A stretch of DNA of 64,000 bases from Streptomyces jeddahensis (lineage in GTDB: Bacteria > Actinomycetota > Actinomycetes > Streptomycetales > Streptomycetaceae): assembly GCF_001642995.1 (NCBI RefSeq), contig NZ_LOHS01000089.1, forward strand, positions 62,001 to 126,000, in the 5' to 3' direction. Both the position numbers and the translations under genes were made by a program. Under the pieces are notes generated by a model. That model made no database searches and was not told the DNA's origin. It was given only the letters and a program-made list of their open reading frames with translations. Of the stretch, positions 7,822-16,045 are shown piece after piece (the first letter of the stretch is position 1; each line of letters begins with the position of its first letter).

Positions 7822-7835
7822 TTAAAGCGCTTTAA
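7822..7835. promoter_or_regulatory. LacI-family operator
   Basis: TTAAAGCGCTTTAA is a perfect 14-bp palindrome with the central CG typical of LacI/GalR operators; flanking AGGAC (7817-7821) and GTCCT (7839-7843) extend the dyad imperfectly. It overlaps the predicted transcription start of the sugar operon and lies 74 bp from the divergent lacI start. Confidence 0.8.
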
Positions 7836-7845
7836 ATTGTCCTGT

Positions 7846-7879
7846 CGTTCCGACGAAGTCATCGTTCCAACGAAGTCAG
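7846..7879 (+). repeat. 17-bp tandem direct repeat in the 5' leader
   Basis: CGTTCCGACGAAGTCAT at 7846-7862 is followed at once by CGTTCCAACGAAGTCAG at 7863-7879 (two differences). It lies between the operator and the lipoprotein start codon, inside the predicted transcript leader. Function unknown. Confidence 0.6.
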
Positions 7880-7966
7880 CTCCGGAGACCGTCGTAACCG
7901 CCCCCGCCCACCCGACGGCCGCCGATCCGCTGTCCCCTCCGAGCTGCACAGTGAGGTGCACGAACC

Positions 7967-8986
7967 ATGAGCCGCACATCGCTCCGCCGTTCCCGCAGAA
8001 TCGTCCCCGTCGTGGCCGTGGCCGCCGCGGCCGCCCTGACCCTCGCGGGCTGCTCCAGCAGCTCCGGCGGCAAGAAGGCCGAGGAAGCCGCGGACGACGT
8101 CTCCGCGGGCAGGGCCACCACCCCCCGGATGACGATCGCGATGGTCACCCACGCCCCCTCCGGTGACACCTTCTGGGACACCATCCGCAAGGGTGCCGAG
8201 GCCGCCGCCGCCAAGGACAACGTCAAGCTCGTCTACTCCAACGACGAGAACGCCGGCGACCAGGCCAACCTGGTGCAGAACGCGATCGACCAGAAGGTCG
8301 ACGGCATCGCGGTCACGCTCGCCAAACCGGATGCCATGAAGGACGTGGTCGCCAAGGCCGAGAAGGCCAGCATCCCCGTCGTCGGCTTCAACGCCGGCCT
8401 GAGCGTCTGGAAGAAGCAGGGCCTGCTGGAGTTCTTCGGCCAGGACGAGTCCGTCTCCGGCCAGGCGCTCGGCAGCAAGCTCGACACCACCGGCGCCAAA
8501 CACGCCCTGTGCGTGGTCCAGGCCCAGGGTGACGTCAACCTCGAAGAGCGCTGCGCCGGTGTGAAGAAGACCTTCAGCGGCAAGACCGACACCCTGTACG
8601 TCAACGGCACCGACATGCCGTCCGTGAAGTCGACGATCACCGCCAAGCTCAAGCAGGACCCCTCCATCGACCAGGTGGTCACCCTCGGCGCACCGTTCGC
8701 GCTGACTGCCGTGCAGTCGGTGTCCGACGCGGGGAGCAAGGCCAAGGTCGCGACGTTCGACCTCAACAAGGACCTCGTCGCCGCCATCGAGAAGGGCACC
8801 ATCCAGTTCGCCGTGGACCAGCAGCCCTACCTTCAGGGCTACCTCGCCGTCGACTCCCTGTGGCTCTACAAGAACAACGGCAACTACAGCGGCGGCGGTG
8901 AGGAGCCGGTGCTGACCGGTCCGGCCTTCGTCGACAAGAGCAACATCGACACCATCGCGAAGTTCGCCGCGAAGGGCACGCGGTGA
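7967..8986 (+). CDS. Sugar ABC transporter substrate-binding lipoprotein
   Basis: A 339-aa extracytoplasmic binding protein of the ribose/inositol type (Peripla_BP_4). A Sec signal (RRSRRIVPVVAVAAAAALT) ends in the lipobox LAGC with the acylated Cys at residue 29, followed by a Ser/Gly/Lys linker. The mature protein has the two-lobe pattern (IAMVTHAPSGDTFWDTIRKG; QANLVQNAIDQKVDGIAV; VVGFNAGL; QFAVDQQPYLQGYLAVDSL). It should capture a monosaccharide or cyclitol for a membrane permease. Its stop overlaps the GTG of a permease gene (GTGA), but that gene is cut after 32 codons and no ATPase gene is found, so the transporter encoded here is incomplete. Expression is probably controlled by the LacI protein through the 7822 operator. 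Confidence 0.9.
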   Translation: MSRTSLRRSRRIVPVVAVAAAAALTLAGCSSSSGGKKAEEAADDVSAGRATTPRMTIAMVTHAPSGDTFWDTIRKGAEAAAAKDNVKLVYSNDENAGDQANLVQNAIDQKVDGIAVTLAKPDAMKDVVAKAEKASIPVVGFNAGLSVWKKQGLLEFFGQDESVSGQALGSKLDTTGAKHALCVVQAQGDVNLEERCAGVKKTFSGKTDTLYVNGTDMPSVKSTITAKLKQDPSIDQVVTLGAPFALTAVQSVSDAGSKAKVATFDLNKDLVAAIEKGTIQFAVDQQPYLQGYLAVDSLWLYKNNGNYSGGGEEPVLTGPAFVDKSNIDTIAKFAAKGTR

Positions 8987-9081
8987 CGACCGCGCCCCAG
9001 GCATCGGCACCGGCGACGCGTCCCTCGTCACCGGCCTCGCCGGCCGACGTCCTGAGGCAACGCTCCACCGTCTTCAACTGA
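8983..9081 (+). pseudogene. Truncated sugar ABC transporter permease (5' 32 codons)
   Basis: A GTG overlapping the binding-protein stop opens a 32-codon frame whose end, ADVLRQRSTVFN, matches the cytosolic N-terminus of ribose/inositol-type permeases, which normally continue straight into the first transmembrane helix. It stops at TGA (9079-9081), about 50 bp before the right end of the IS element. The rest of the permease and the ATPase gene are absent on both sides of the element, so the insertion was accompanied by, or followed by, a deletion. Confidence 0.65.
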
Positions 9082-9085
9082 TCAG

Positions 9086-9128
9086 AAAGCACTCCGGGAA
9101 AGCACTCCCCCCATCCAGAAGGCACTCC
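9086..9128 (+). repeat. Three copies of AARGCACTCC at the IS flank
   Basis: AAAGCACTCC occurs at 9086-9095 and 9099-9108 and AAGGCACTCC at 9119-9128. They fill the short stretch between the broken permease frame and the end of the insertion element and may be left by the insertion/deletion events. Confidence 0.6.
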
Positions 9129-9129
9129 C

Positions 9130-10500
9130 TTGACTTCTCCCTCTCGTGAACAAGGGGATTCTCACGGCTCGCGCTGTGAGGGTTTCTGCTTCGTCGCCGA
9201 CTGCCCGCCCGGAGTTCTCCGTTGAGGTCTTACACCAGCTCGACAGACAGACACCGCCAGCCCGGCGGCCAGAAGGTTCTTCGCCGCGTTCACGTCCCGG
9301 TCATGGACCGTCCCGCAACTGTCGCACCTCCAGGTACGGACCTTCAGCAGCATCTCCGTCAGGAGGGTGCCGCAGACCGAGCACAGCTTGGACGAGGGGA
9401 AGAAGCGGTCCACCGCAATCACTTCCCGCCCGTACCAGGCGGCCTTGTACTCCAGCATGCTCCGGAACTCCGCCCATGCCGCATCACTGATCGCGCGGGC
9501 CAGACTCCGGTTCTTGACCATGCTGCGCACGGTCAGGTCCTCGATCACGAGCGTTTGGTTTTCACGCACGAGTCGAGTGGTCAGCTTGTGCAGGTGGTCC
9601 CTGCGGCGGTCGGCGATCCGGGCGTGGATCCTGGCGACCCGGCGCCGGGCCTTGGCCCGATTGGCGCCCTCTCCCTTGGCCTTGCGGGCAAGGGCCCGCT
9701 GGGCTGTGGCGAGGCGGACACGGTCGCGGCGCTCATGCCGGGGGTTGGTGATCTTTTCCCCCGTGGAGAGGGTCAGCAGATGGTCCAGGCCGACATCGAT
9801 ACCGACCGCTGTGCCCGTTGCGGGGAGCGGCGTGATGCCGGGGTCCTCGCACAGCAGGGACACAAACCAGCGCCCCGCGCTGTCCTGGGACACGGTCACG
9901 GTGGAGGGCGTCGCGCCCTCGGGGAGCGGCCGGGACCACACGATCGCCAGGGGCTCGGTCATCTTCGCCAGAGTGAGCTCGCCGTCGCGGTAGCGGAACG
10001 CGGATGTGGTGTACTCCGCCGACTTCCGCGACTTCTTCTTCGACTTGAACCGTGGATACTTGGCCCGCTTGCCGAAGAAGTTGGTGAACGCCACCTGCAA
10101 GTGCCGCAGCGCCTGCTGCAACGGCACCGAGGACACTTCGCCCAGGTAGGAAAGTTCCTCGGTCTTCTTCCACGCCGTCAGCATCGCCGACGTGGCGTTG
10201 TAGTTGATCCGCTCCTGCCGCGCCCATGCCTCGGTGCGGGCGGCGAGCGCCATGTTGTAGACCTTCCGCACACACCCGAACGTGCGCGACAGCTCGGCTG
10301 CCTGCGCATCGGTCGGGTAGAAGCGCTACTTGAACGCCCGCTTCACATGTGAGGTCCTCATGTTCACGAATTATCACAGCGATTAGTGGCTTTCTGCAGG
10401 CAGTTGGGGCTGAACGACGATCCGCCCTGAACGGCGAATCGTCTTTTCCTGCCCTGCTCCCCAGGAATCCGTTTCCTCTCAGCCCTGAAGGGCGGAGTAT
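9130..10500 (-). mobile_element. IS200/IS605-family (IS1341-type) element carrying tnpB only
   Basis: The element contains a single tnpB-type gene and no tnpA. On the minus strand the region after the tnpB stop reads GAGAATCCCC, an imperfect hairpin, then GAAGTCAA ending at 9130, which resembles the right end of IS605-group elements (AATCCCC...hairpin...GTCAA). The other end holds small hairpins GCCCTGAAGGGC (10482-10493) and CGCCCTGAACGGCG. The end near 10500 is approximate. A transcript across the tnpB 3' end and right end would correspond to an omega RNA whose guide would be the flank running down from 9129. Confidence 0.6.
9162..10361 (-). pseudogene. tnpB: tnpB (RNA-guided endonuclease) with early nonsense mutation
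   Basis: The gene should begin at the ATG at 10359-10361 (MRTSHVKRAFK) but codon 12 is TAG (10326-10328), where the family has Tyr in the conserved KYRFYPT; RFYPTDAQAAEL follows in frame. The rest, ~387 codons, is intact: RuvC motif I GIDVGLDHLL, motif II LVIEDL, the zinc finger CSVCG...CDSCG and motif III HDRDVNAAKN. The full-length protein would be 399 aa. Internal restart at the ATG at 10271 would give 369 aa without the first ~30 residues of the wedge domain. TnpB cleaves DNA at sites matching an omega RNA guide and helps retain the element; this copy is probably impaired. Confidence 0.8.
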
Positions 10501-10516
10501 CCACGGAGGTAACCAG

Positions 10517-11374
10517 ATGAAGATCGCCCTCGACCCCTACATGATCCGCAACGTCCCGCTGCTCGAGCTGCCCGCCGCGGTCGCCGAGCTGGGCTACGAG
10601 TGGATCGAGCTCTCCCCCCGGGAGGACTTCATCCCCTTCTTCAGGCATCCACGCGTGGACGACGCCACCGTACGGAAGTTCCGCAAGGCACTGGACGCGG
10701 CGGGCGTCGGCATCTCCTCCGTCCTGCCGCTGTTCCGCTGGTCCGGCCCCGACGAGGACGCCCGGCAGGCGGCCGTCCGCTACTGGAAGCGAGCCATCCA
10801 GATCACCGCCGACCTCGGTGTCGACAGCATGATCTCCGAGTTCAACGGCCGCCCGGAGGAACCCGATCGCAGCGAGGCGCAGTTCTGGCGCTCCATGGAC
10901 GAACTCCTGCCGCTCTTCGAACGCGAGGGCATCCACCTCGCCCTGGAACCCCACCCGGACGACTTCATCGAGAACGGCTACGACGCGATCAACCTGATCC
11001 GCGGCGTCAATCACCCCAACGTGACGTTCCTGTACTGCGCCCCGCACACCTTCCACATCGGCAACGACGCCCCCGGCATCATCACGTACGCGGGCGCCCT
11101 GCTCACCCATGTCCACCTGGCGGACGCCTTCGACCACACCGCGTCCTCCGGCAACCGCTACATCCTCAACCCGCCCGGCACCCCGGCGCGCATCCACCAG
11201 CACCTCGACATCGGCCAGGGCGAGGTCGACTTCGACGAACTCTTCCGCGCACTGCGCGCGAACGGATTCGACGGCACCCTCACCGCCTGCGTCTTCGCCT
11301 GGGAAGAACGAGCCGAGGAGTCCTCGGTGTTCATGCGCGAGAAGATCGCCGACTACCTGGCCACCTGGTCCTGA
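10517..11374 (+). CDS. Sugar phosphate isomerase/epimerase (xylose-isomerase-like TIM barrel)
   Basis: A 285-aa TIM-barrel enzyme of the AP-endonuclease-2/IolE-like family that interconverts sugars or keto-cyclitols using a divalent metal. Start ATG at 10517 has GGAGG 7 nt upstream. Candidate metal ligands follow the barrel pattern: Glu in MISEFNGRPEE, the LALEPHPDDF segment, His in LLTHVHLADAFDH and Glu/Asp in IGQGEVDF. It is followed by a Gfo/Idh/MocA dehydrogenase and a second isomerase in the same direction, so the three probably degrade the sugar or cyclitol imported by the now broken transporter upstream. The operon's own promoter may be lost, since the insertion element separates it from the LacI-controlled promoter. 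Confidence 0.85.
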   Translation: MKIALDPYMIRNVPLLELPAAVAELGYEWIELSPREDFIPFFRHPRVDDATVRKFRKALDAAGVGISSVLPLFRWSGPDEDARQAAVRYWKRAIQITADLGVDSMISEFNGRPEEPDRSEAQFWRSMDELLPLFEREGIHLALEPHPDDFIENGYDAINLIRGVNHPNVTFLYCAPHTFHIGNDAPGIITYAGALLTHVHLADAFDHTASSGNRYILNPPGTPARIHQHLDIGQGEVDFDELFRALRANGFDGTLTACVFAWEERAEESSVFMREKIADYLATWS

Positions 11375-11466
11375 CGGGCCGCGGCCACCCGGCACACACA
11401 TCGCCCGCGTGACTGCGGCTTACGCACGACCGGTTCGAACCCATGACAAGAAAGCAGGGCACTTCC

Positions 11467-12663
11467 ATGGCCACGTCCGCCGAACCCATCTCCGTCGCAG
11501 TGATCGGAGCCGGCATGGCCGGCCGCAGCCACGCCGCGGGCTACCGCAACGTCAACACGGTCTTCGGCGCCGGCCTGCCGCCGGTCCGCCTGGCCGCGAT
11601 AGCCGACGCCAACGTCGGACTCGGCGAGGACGCCGCCCGCCGCTACGGCTACGAGAAGGTGCTCCCGAGCTGGGAGGCCGTCGTCGAGGACCCGACCATC
11701 GACGCCGTCAGCATCGTCGTCGGCAACGCGCTGCACCGCCCGATCGCGGAGGCGCTGGTCGCCGCGGGAAAGCACGTGCTGTGTGAGAAGCCGCTGGCGG
11801 GATCGCTCGAGGACGCCCGCGCGATGGCCGAGTTGGAGCGCACCGCCGACGTCGTGACCGCGGTCGGGTACACCTTCCGCCGTTCCCCCGCCATCGCCGC
11901 AATCCGCGATCACGTCCGGCGCGGCGAGCTGGGCGACCTGACGCTGTTCAGCGGCCGGTACTGGTGCGACTACGCCGCCGACCCGAACGGGCCACTGAGC
12001 TGGCGGTTCAAGGGCGGCCCCGGTTCCGGTGCGCTCGGGGACATCGGCGCGCACGTGATAGACGCCGCCGAATATGTCGCAGGGCCCATCGCCTCGGTCT
12101 CCGGCGCCGCGCTGTCGACGCAGATCCCCAAGCGGCGCCTGCCGCTGGGCGCGGTCGTCGGCCACAATGCCGCTCCCGTCTCCGACGAGTTCGGCGAGGT
12201 GGAGAACGAGGACACCGCGTCCTTCACCGCTCGCTTCGAGTCCGGCCTGGTGGGCACCTTCTCGGTGTCGCGCACCGCATTCGGTCTGCCCAACGGGCTC
12301 TCCTTCGACGTCCTGGGGCTCCGCGGCCGGGCCGCGTTCGACCAACACCGCCCGGCCGAGTACGTCTTCGACGACGCGCAGCCCGAGGCCCGTACCCGCG
12401 GCGCCCGCCAGATCATCGCGGGCCCGCAGCTGCCGTACTTCGCGGGCGGGGTCCCGATGGAGGCGCCGGGTGTGGGCGCCAGCAACGCCGACAACTTCAC
12501 CTACCAGGCCCGGGCCTTCCTCGACCAGGTCGCGGGCGTCGCCGACCCGCTGCCGGCCTGCGCCACGTTCGCCGACGCGCTGCGGACCATGGAGATCATC
12601 CAGGCAGTCGTCGACTCCTCCCGCAACGGCGGCGCGCTCATCCCGGTTCCGCCCGCCGCCTGA
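11467..12663 (+). CDS. Gfo/Idh/MocA-family NAD(P)-dependent dehydrogenase
   Basis: A 398-aa oxidoreductase like inositol 2-dehydrogenase or glucose-fructose oxidoreductase. The N-terminal Rossmann domain starts ISVAVIGAGMAGRSHAAGY, and the EKP motif (VLCEKPLAGS, about residues 108-111), whose Lys takes part in catalysis, is intact. The C-terminal alpha/beta domain contains LGDIGAHVID with the usual acidic and His residues. It should oxidise a sugar or cyclitol hydroxyl with NAD(P). The ATG at 11467 is preferred over the in-frame ATG at 11443, which has no ribosome binding site; the signal at 11467 is itself weak. It lies between two sugar isomerase genes. Confidence 0.88.
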   Translation: MATSAEPISVAVIGAGMAGRSHAAGYRNVNTVFGAGLPPVRLAAIADANVGLGEDAARRYGYEKVLPSWEAVVEDPTIDAVSIVVGNALHRPIAEALVAAGKHVLCEKPLAGSLEDARAMAELERTADVVTAVGYTFRRSPAIAAIRDHVRRGELGDLTLFSGRYWCDYAADPNGPLSWRFKGGPGSGALGDIGAHVIDAAEYVAGPIASVSGAALSTQIPKRRLPLGAVVGHNAAPVSDEFGEVENEDTASFTARFESGLVGTFSVSRTAFGLPNGLSFDVLGLRGRAAFDQHRPAEYVFDDAQPEARTRGARQIIAGPQLPYFAGGVPMEAPGVGASNADNFTYQARAFLDQVAGVADPLPACATFADALRTMEIIQAVVDSSRNGGALIPVPPAA

Positions 12664-12689
12664 CCACCCGCACCTCCCAGGAGAAAGCA

Positions 12690-13688
12690 ATGGCCCTCAA
12701 GCTCGGTGCCTACACCGCCTGCCTGCACGACCGCCCGCTCGCCGAAGCCCTCGACGTCCTGAGGGAGAACGGCCTGACCTCCGTGGAGGTCAACACCGGC
12801 GGCTTCATCCCTTCCCCGCACTGCCCGGTCGACCTGCTGCTGTCCTCTGCCACCGCGCGCGACGAGTACCTGGCGGCCTTCGCCGACCGCGGCATGGAAC
12901 TGACCGGGCTCAACTGCAACGGCAACCCGCTCAACCCGCTCCCGGGGGTCGGACCGAAGCACGCCGACGACCTGCGCCGAACCATCCGCCTCGCGGGCCT
13001 GCTCGGCGTGCAGCACGTCGTGACCATGTCCGGCACCCCGGGCTCCGACCCCGACGCCAAGTACCCCTCCTGGGTGGTGAACCCCTGGGACGGCGTCTAC
13101 ATGGACGTCCTGGACTACCAGTGGGGCGTCGCTGTCGAGTTCTGGAAGGAGATCGACGCGCTGGCCCGGGACAACGACGTCCGGGTCGCCATCGAGATGC
13201 ACCCGCACAACGTCGTGTTCTCCCCGGTCACGCTCAGGCGACTCGTCGACGAGACGGGCGCGACGAACATCGGCGCGGAGATGGACCCGTCGCACCTGAT
13301 GTGGCAGGGCATGGACGTCGTCGCCTCCATCAAGTGGCTGGGCCCGCTGGTGTTCCACGCGGCCGCGAAGGACGCGACGCTCTGTCCCGGCGCCGACATC
13401 CGTGGCGTGCTGGACACCTCATTCACCCGGGTGCCCGCCGATGCGCCCGGCAAGGTCCCCACCGGCTACGGGTTCTGGTGCAACGCCTGGCCGGAGAACC
13501 CGGCGTGGAAGTTCGTCGCCGTCGGCCTCGGACACGACGTCCCCTACTGGACGGAGTTCCTGCGCGCCCTCGCCGAGATCAACCCGGACATGGCCGTCAA
13601 CATCGAGCACGAGGACGCCGCCTACTCCCAGACCGAAGGCCTCGCCCTGGCCGCCAAGAACCTGCACAGCGCCGCGTCCGCTCTGTAA
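12690..13688 (+). CDS. Sugar phosphate isomerase/epimerase (TIM barrel), second copy
   Basis: A 332-aa TIM-barrel isomerase/epimerase, distinct from the one at 10517. Start ATG at 12690 has CAGGAG 7 nt upstream, 26 nt after the dehydrogenase stop. Barrel strands carry likely metal ligands: VAIEMHPHNVVF (Glu and His), GAEMDPSHLMWQG (Asp and His), LVFHAAAKDA and VNIEHEDA (Glu, His, Glu, Asp). Similar proteins accompany Gfo/Idh/MocA dehydrogenases in sugar-oxidation clusters, where the keto product is isomerised or epimerised. Substrate unknown. Confidence 0.87.
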   Translation: MALKLGAYTACLHDRPLAEALDVLRENGLTSVEVNTGGFIPSPHCPVDLLLSSATARDEYLAAFADRGMELTGLNCNGNPLNPLPGVGPKHADDLRRTIRLAGLLGVQHVVTMSGTPGSDPDAKYPSWVVNPWDGVYMDVLDYQWGVAVEFWKEIDALARDNDVRVAIEMHPHNVVFSPVTLRRLVDETGATNIGAEMDPSHLMWQGMDVVASIKWLGPLVFHAAAKDATLCPGADIRGVLDTSFTRVPADAPGKVPTGYGFWCNAWPENPAWKFVAVGLGHDVPYWTEFLRALAEINPDMAVNIEHEDAAYSQTEGLALAAKNLHSAASAL

Positions 13689-13796
13689 ACCCACGCGTCC
13701 ATGGCCCCGTTCCCGTCGACCGGGCACGGGGCCACGGCAACGGCAACGGCTCACCCGCACGAGAGAGTGCCACAGCCTGCCCGACCTCCTGCGGAG

Positions 13797-14420
13797 TCAG
13801 CCAACGGCAAGTACAGCGACGGCAGCGTCAAACAGATCGTTCAGTGCCTTGTACGAGGCCGCGTCTGCGAGCCCTTTGGGCTCCCAGGACTCCTCGGCCA
13901 GCGAGTCCATGACGACGAGGCCGGTCGCGAAGGCCACACCTCGGTACTGAGCGACGGCCGCCAGGGACGCAGCCTCCATTTCGACGGTCAGTACACCTTC
14001 GTCCCGATACGAAAGCACCTCCTCGCGCGTCTCGCGATAGACCGCGTCCGTCGTCCACGTGCCGCCCACCTGGACGCGGCGACCGCGTTCCTTGACCGCG
14101 TCGATCAGCCGGGACGTCAGCTCCATGTCCGGCCGTACGTAGCGTTCCGACTGGAGGTAGTGGTGCGAGACGCCTTCATCCCGCACCGCCCGGTCACAGA
14201 CCACCACGTCACCCGGCACCTGGCCGATACAGAGGCCGCCGGCGCCACCGATGCTCACCACGCGCCGCGCGCCCGCGGCGATCGCCTCCTCCGCTATGGA
14301 CGCAGCAGCCGGGCCGCCGATGCCGAATCCGCTCAGCAGACCGACGTGCCTCCCCGCCACATCCACGACATGGAACTCGCCGAAGAACGCCTCAAAACGC
14401 TGCGAAAGCGGATTACAGCA
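13797..14420 (-). pseudogene. Nucleoside phosphorylase, 5'-truncated
   Basis: The frame reads LSQRFEAFFGEFHVVDVAGR then HVGLLSGFGIGGPAAASIAEE, AARRVVSIGGAGGL..., TDAVYRETREEV and the conserved VEMEAASLAAVAQYRGV, as in PNP/UDP-type phosphorylases that split nucleosides with phosphate. The open frame begins only at 14420, after a TGA at 14421-14423, and the usual first ~30-60 residues with the phosphate-binding start are missing; a GTG at 14364-14366 would yield 189 aa versus ~250 for the family. I judge it a truncated gene, though a short protein may be made. It follows the MBL hydrolase gene on the same strand. Confidence 0.6.
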
Positions 14421-14472
14421 TCATCGGCGTCATGACATCAGCGTCATGACCCGCATCCCGCGTCTGACCGCA

Positions 14473-15705
14473 TCACCGCTCCCCCGCAAGATCGAGGTCG
14501 CCTCGCGCGGCCATCGCGGCATCCGGCTCCTTGGAGCGGCGCCATGGGTGTGCAATCGGGGTGGATACCGCCCGCCACCAGGGGTCCCCGGGGAGCACGC
14601 CCGAAGGCTCGAAAGGCTCGCCGGGCCGCGGAAACGCGACCCCCTGCCCGACCTCCTCAGCAGCGTCCTTCGTCCACTCCCCAGGCTCCGCCCACGGGTG
14701 CAGGGACAGATTGAAGGTGCCCCAGTGGATCGGCAGCAGCACGCCGTGCGGCTTGCCTCCTTGCAGGTCGAGGTGCGCCTGCACACCCTGCGAGGGCGAC
14801 ATGTGGATGTCCGGCCACGCTCCGGGCAGCGGCGTGTGGTCCGTGTGGTTCTTGGGCCAGTGCTCGCTGTACGCCCCGATCTGGATCATCGTGGCGTCGA
14901 AGGGGCCGTGCTCGGCGCCGATGTCCTTGAAGCCCGGGAAGTACCCGGTGTCGCCGCTGTGGTAGATCCGGTGTTCATCGCCGGCCACGACCCAGGACGC
15001 CCAGAGCGTGTGCTGCTGGTTACGCAGGCCGCGGCCGCAGAAGTGGCGCGCGGGGGTGGCGGTGAGGGAGAGGCCGGACACCTCGGTGGACTCGTTCCAG
15101 TCGAGCTCGCGGAGCCGGTCTGCCGCTATGCCCCAGCGCTCCAGGTGGGCGCCGACGCCGAGCGGCACGGCGAACACCGTATCCGTGCCGGCCAGCTGCT
15201 TGATCGTGGGCAGGTCGAGGTGGTCGTAGTGGTCGTGGGAGATGACGATCACGTCGACCGGTCCCAGGGCGGCCAAGGGCACCGGTACGGGGTGCAGCCG
15301 CTTGGGGCCCGCGAAGTCGAACGGGGAGCACCGCTCGCCCCAGACCGGGTCGAAGAGCACGCGGCGGCCGTCGATCTCGGCCAGTACGCTCGAGTGCCCC
15401 ATCCAGGTGAGCCGCAGCCCGCTCGCCGGGGGCCTGGCCAGGTCGGCAAGGGTCGTGGAGTGCACCGGCACGGGTCCGGCGGGTGCGCGCCTGGCGCGCT
15501 CCTCCTTGCGGAAGTACGACTTCACGAGCTCGAACGCGGAGCCGGAGGAGGGGCGGGTCCTGGCGCCCACGGGGTTCTGGAACGAGCCGTTCGCGAAGTT
15601 CGGCGATCTGCGGATCCGCGCCAGCCGCTCGCCCTCCGGTTCCGCGCCGAAGGCGACGGGCCGCAGCGAGCGGAGCCCCGTGGTCAGGGAACGGGAACCG
15701 GTCAC
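14473..15705 (-). CDS. MBL-fold metallohydrolase (NAPE-PLD/UlaG-like)
   Basis: A 410-aa metallo-beta-lactamase-fold hydrolase. The GTG at 15703-15705 is preceded by AGGAGGT at 6 nt; the open frame continues upstream without family sequence. The metal site is complete: SHDHYDH (HxHxDH), TPARHFCGRG, YHSGDTGYF and the late PIHWGTF. The phospholipid-hydrolase features (WMGHSSVLAEIDGRRVLFDPVW and the ERCSPF segment) place it near NAPE-hydrolysing phospholipase D-like and UlaG-like proteins; the C-terminal tail is Arg-rich. The real substrate is unknown. It is likely cytosolic. Confidence 0.88.
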   Translation of the reverse strand: MTGSRSLTTGLRSLRPVAFGAEPEGERLARIRRSPNFANGSFQNPVGARTRPSSGSAFELVKSYFRKEERARRAPAGPVPVHSTTLADLARPPASGLRLTWMGHSSVLAEIDGRRVLFDPVWGERCSPFDFAGPKRLHPVPVPLAALGPVDVIVISHDHYDHLDLPTIKQLAGTDTVFAVPLGVGAHLERWGIAADRLRELDWNESTEVSGLSLTATPARHFCGRGLRNQQHTLWASWVVAGDEHRIYHSGDTGYFPGFKDIGAEHGPFDATMIQIGAYSEHWPKNHTDHTPLPGAWPDIHMSPSQGVQAHLDLQGGKPHGVLLPIHWGTFNLSLHPWAEPGEWTKDAAEEVGQGVAFPRPGEPFEPSGVLPGDPWWRAVSTPIAHPWRRSKEPDAAMAARGDLDLAGER

Positions 15706-16045
15706 GGCACCTCCTGTGGTCGTAGGCCATCCATTATGTGGCGCACCTCTGACAGACCCGGGTCGGCGAGATGACGACGCGATGTCCGCGGCCGCCGTTC
15801 TCTTCCGGGCCTCCGGGATCACCGGTGTCCCTGGCCGGCCTCGATCTACGGCCGACCATCCGGCGCCCCTCGTAAGGACGCCGGGATCGGCTCCGGGGAT
15901 GCCTCGTTCCTGGCGGGCCGTACGCGGAGGGGATGACGGCGACTCCGTGACGGCCCGGCGACACGGGGCACGACGACGGTACGCCGCCTGCGTGCCACAG
16001 GCCCAAGGCCTCAAGCCCGGGCCCCAAGCCCGCGATTCGATCCCC
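15706..16045. other. Intergenic region, nothing recognised
   Basis: 340 bp between the SGNH hydrolase and the MBL hydrolase, both on the minus strand. Besides the MBL ribosome binding site I see no gene, repeat or clear terminator; frames here have no family signal. Confidence 0.5.

Noticed and set aside
7749..7979. Longer N-terminus of the LacI protein
   Set aside because: It would be translated through the operator region; the GTG at 7748 has a good ribosome binding site and puts the HTH at the N-terminus.
9130..10500. Complete IS605 element with transposase TnpA
   Set aside because: No HUH transposase (Y1) gene is present; only tnpB, so it is an IS1341-type/non-autonomous element.
11964..13688. 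574-aa plus-strand frame spanning two genes
   Set aside because: Its first half is a different frame of the dehydrogenase; only the part from 12690 is the real isomerase gene.
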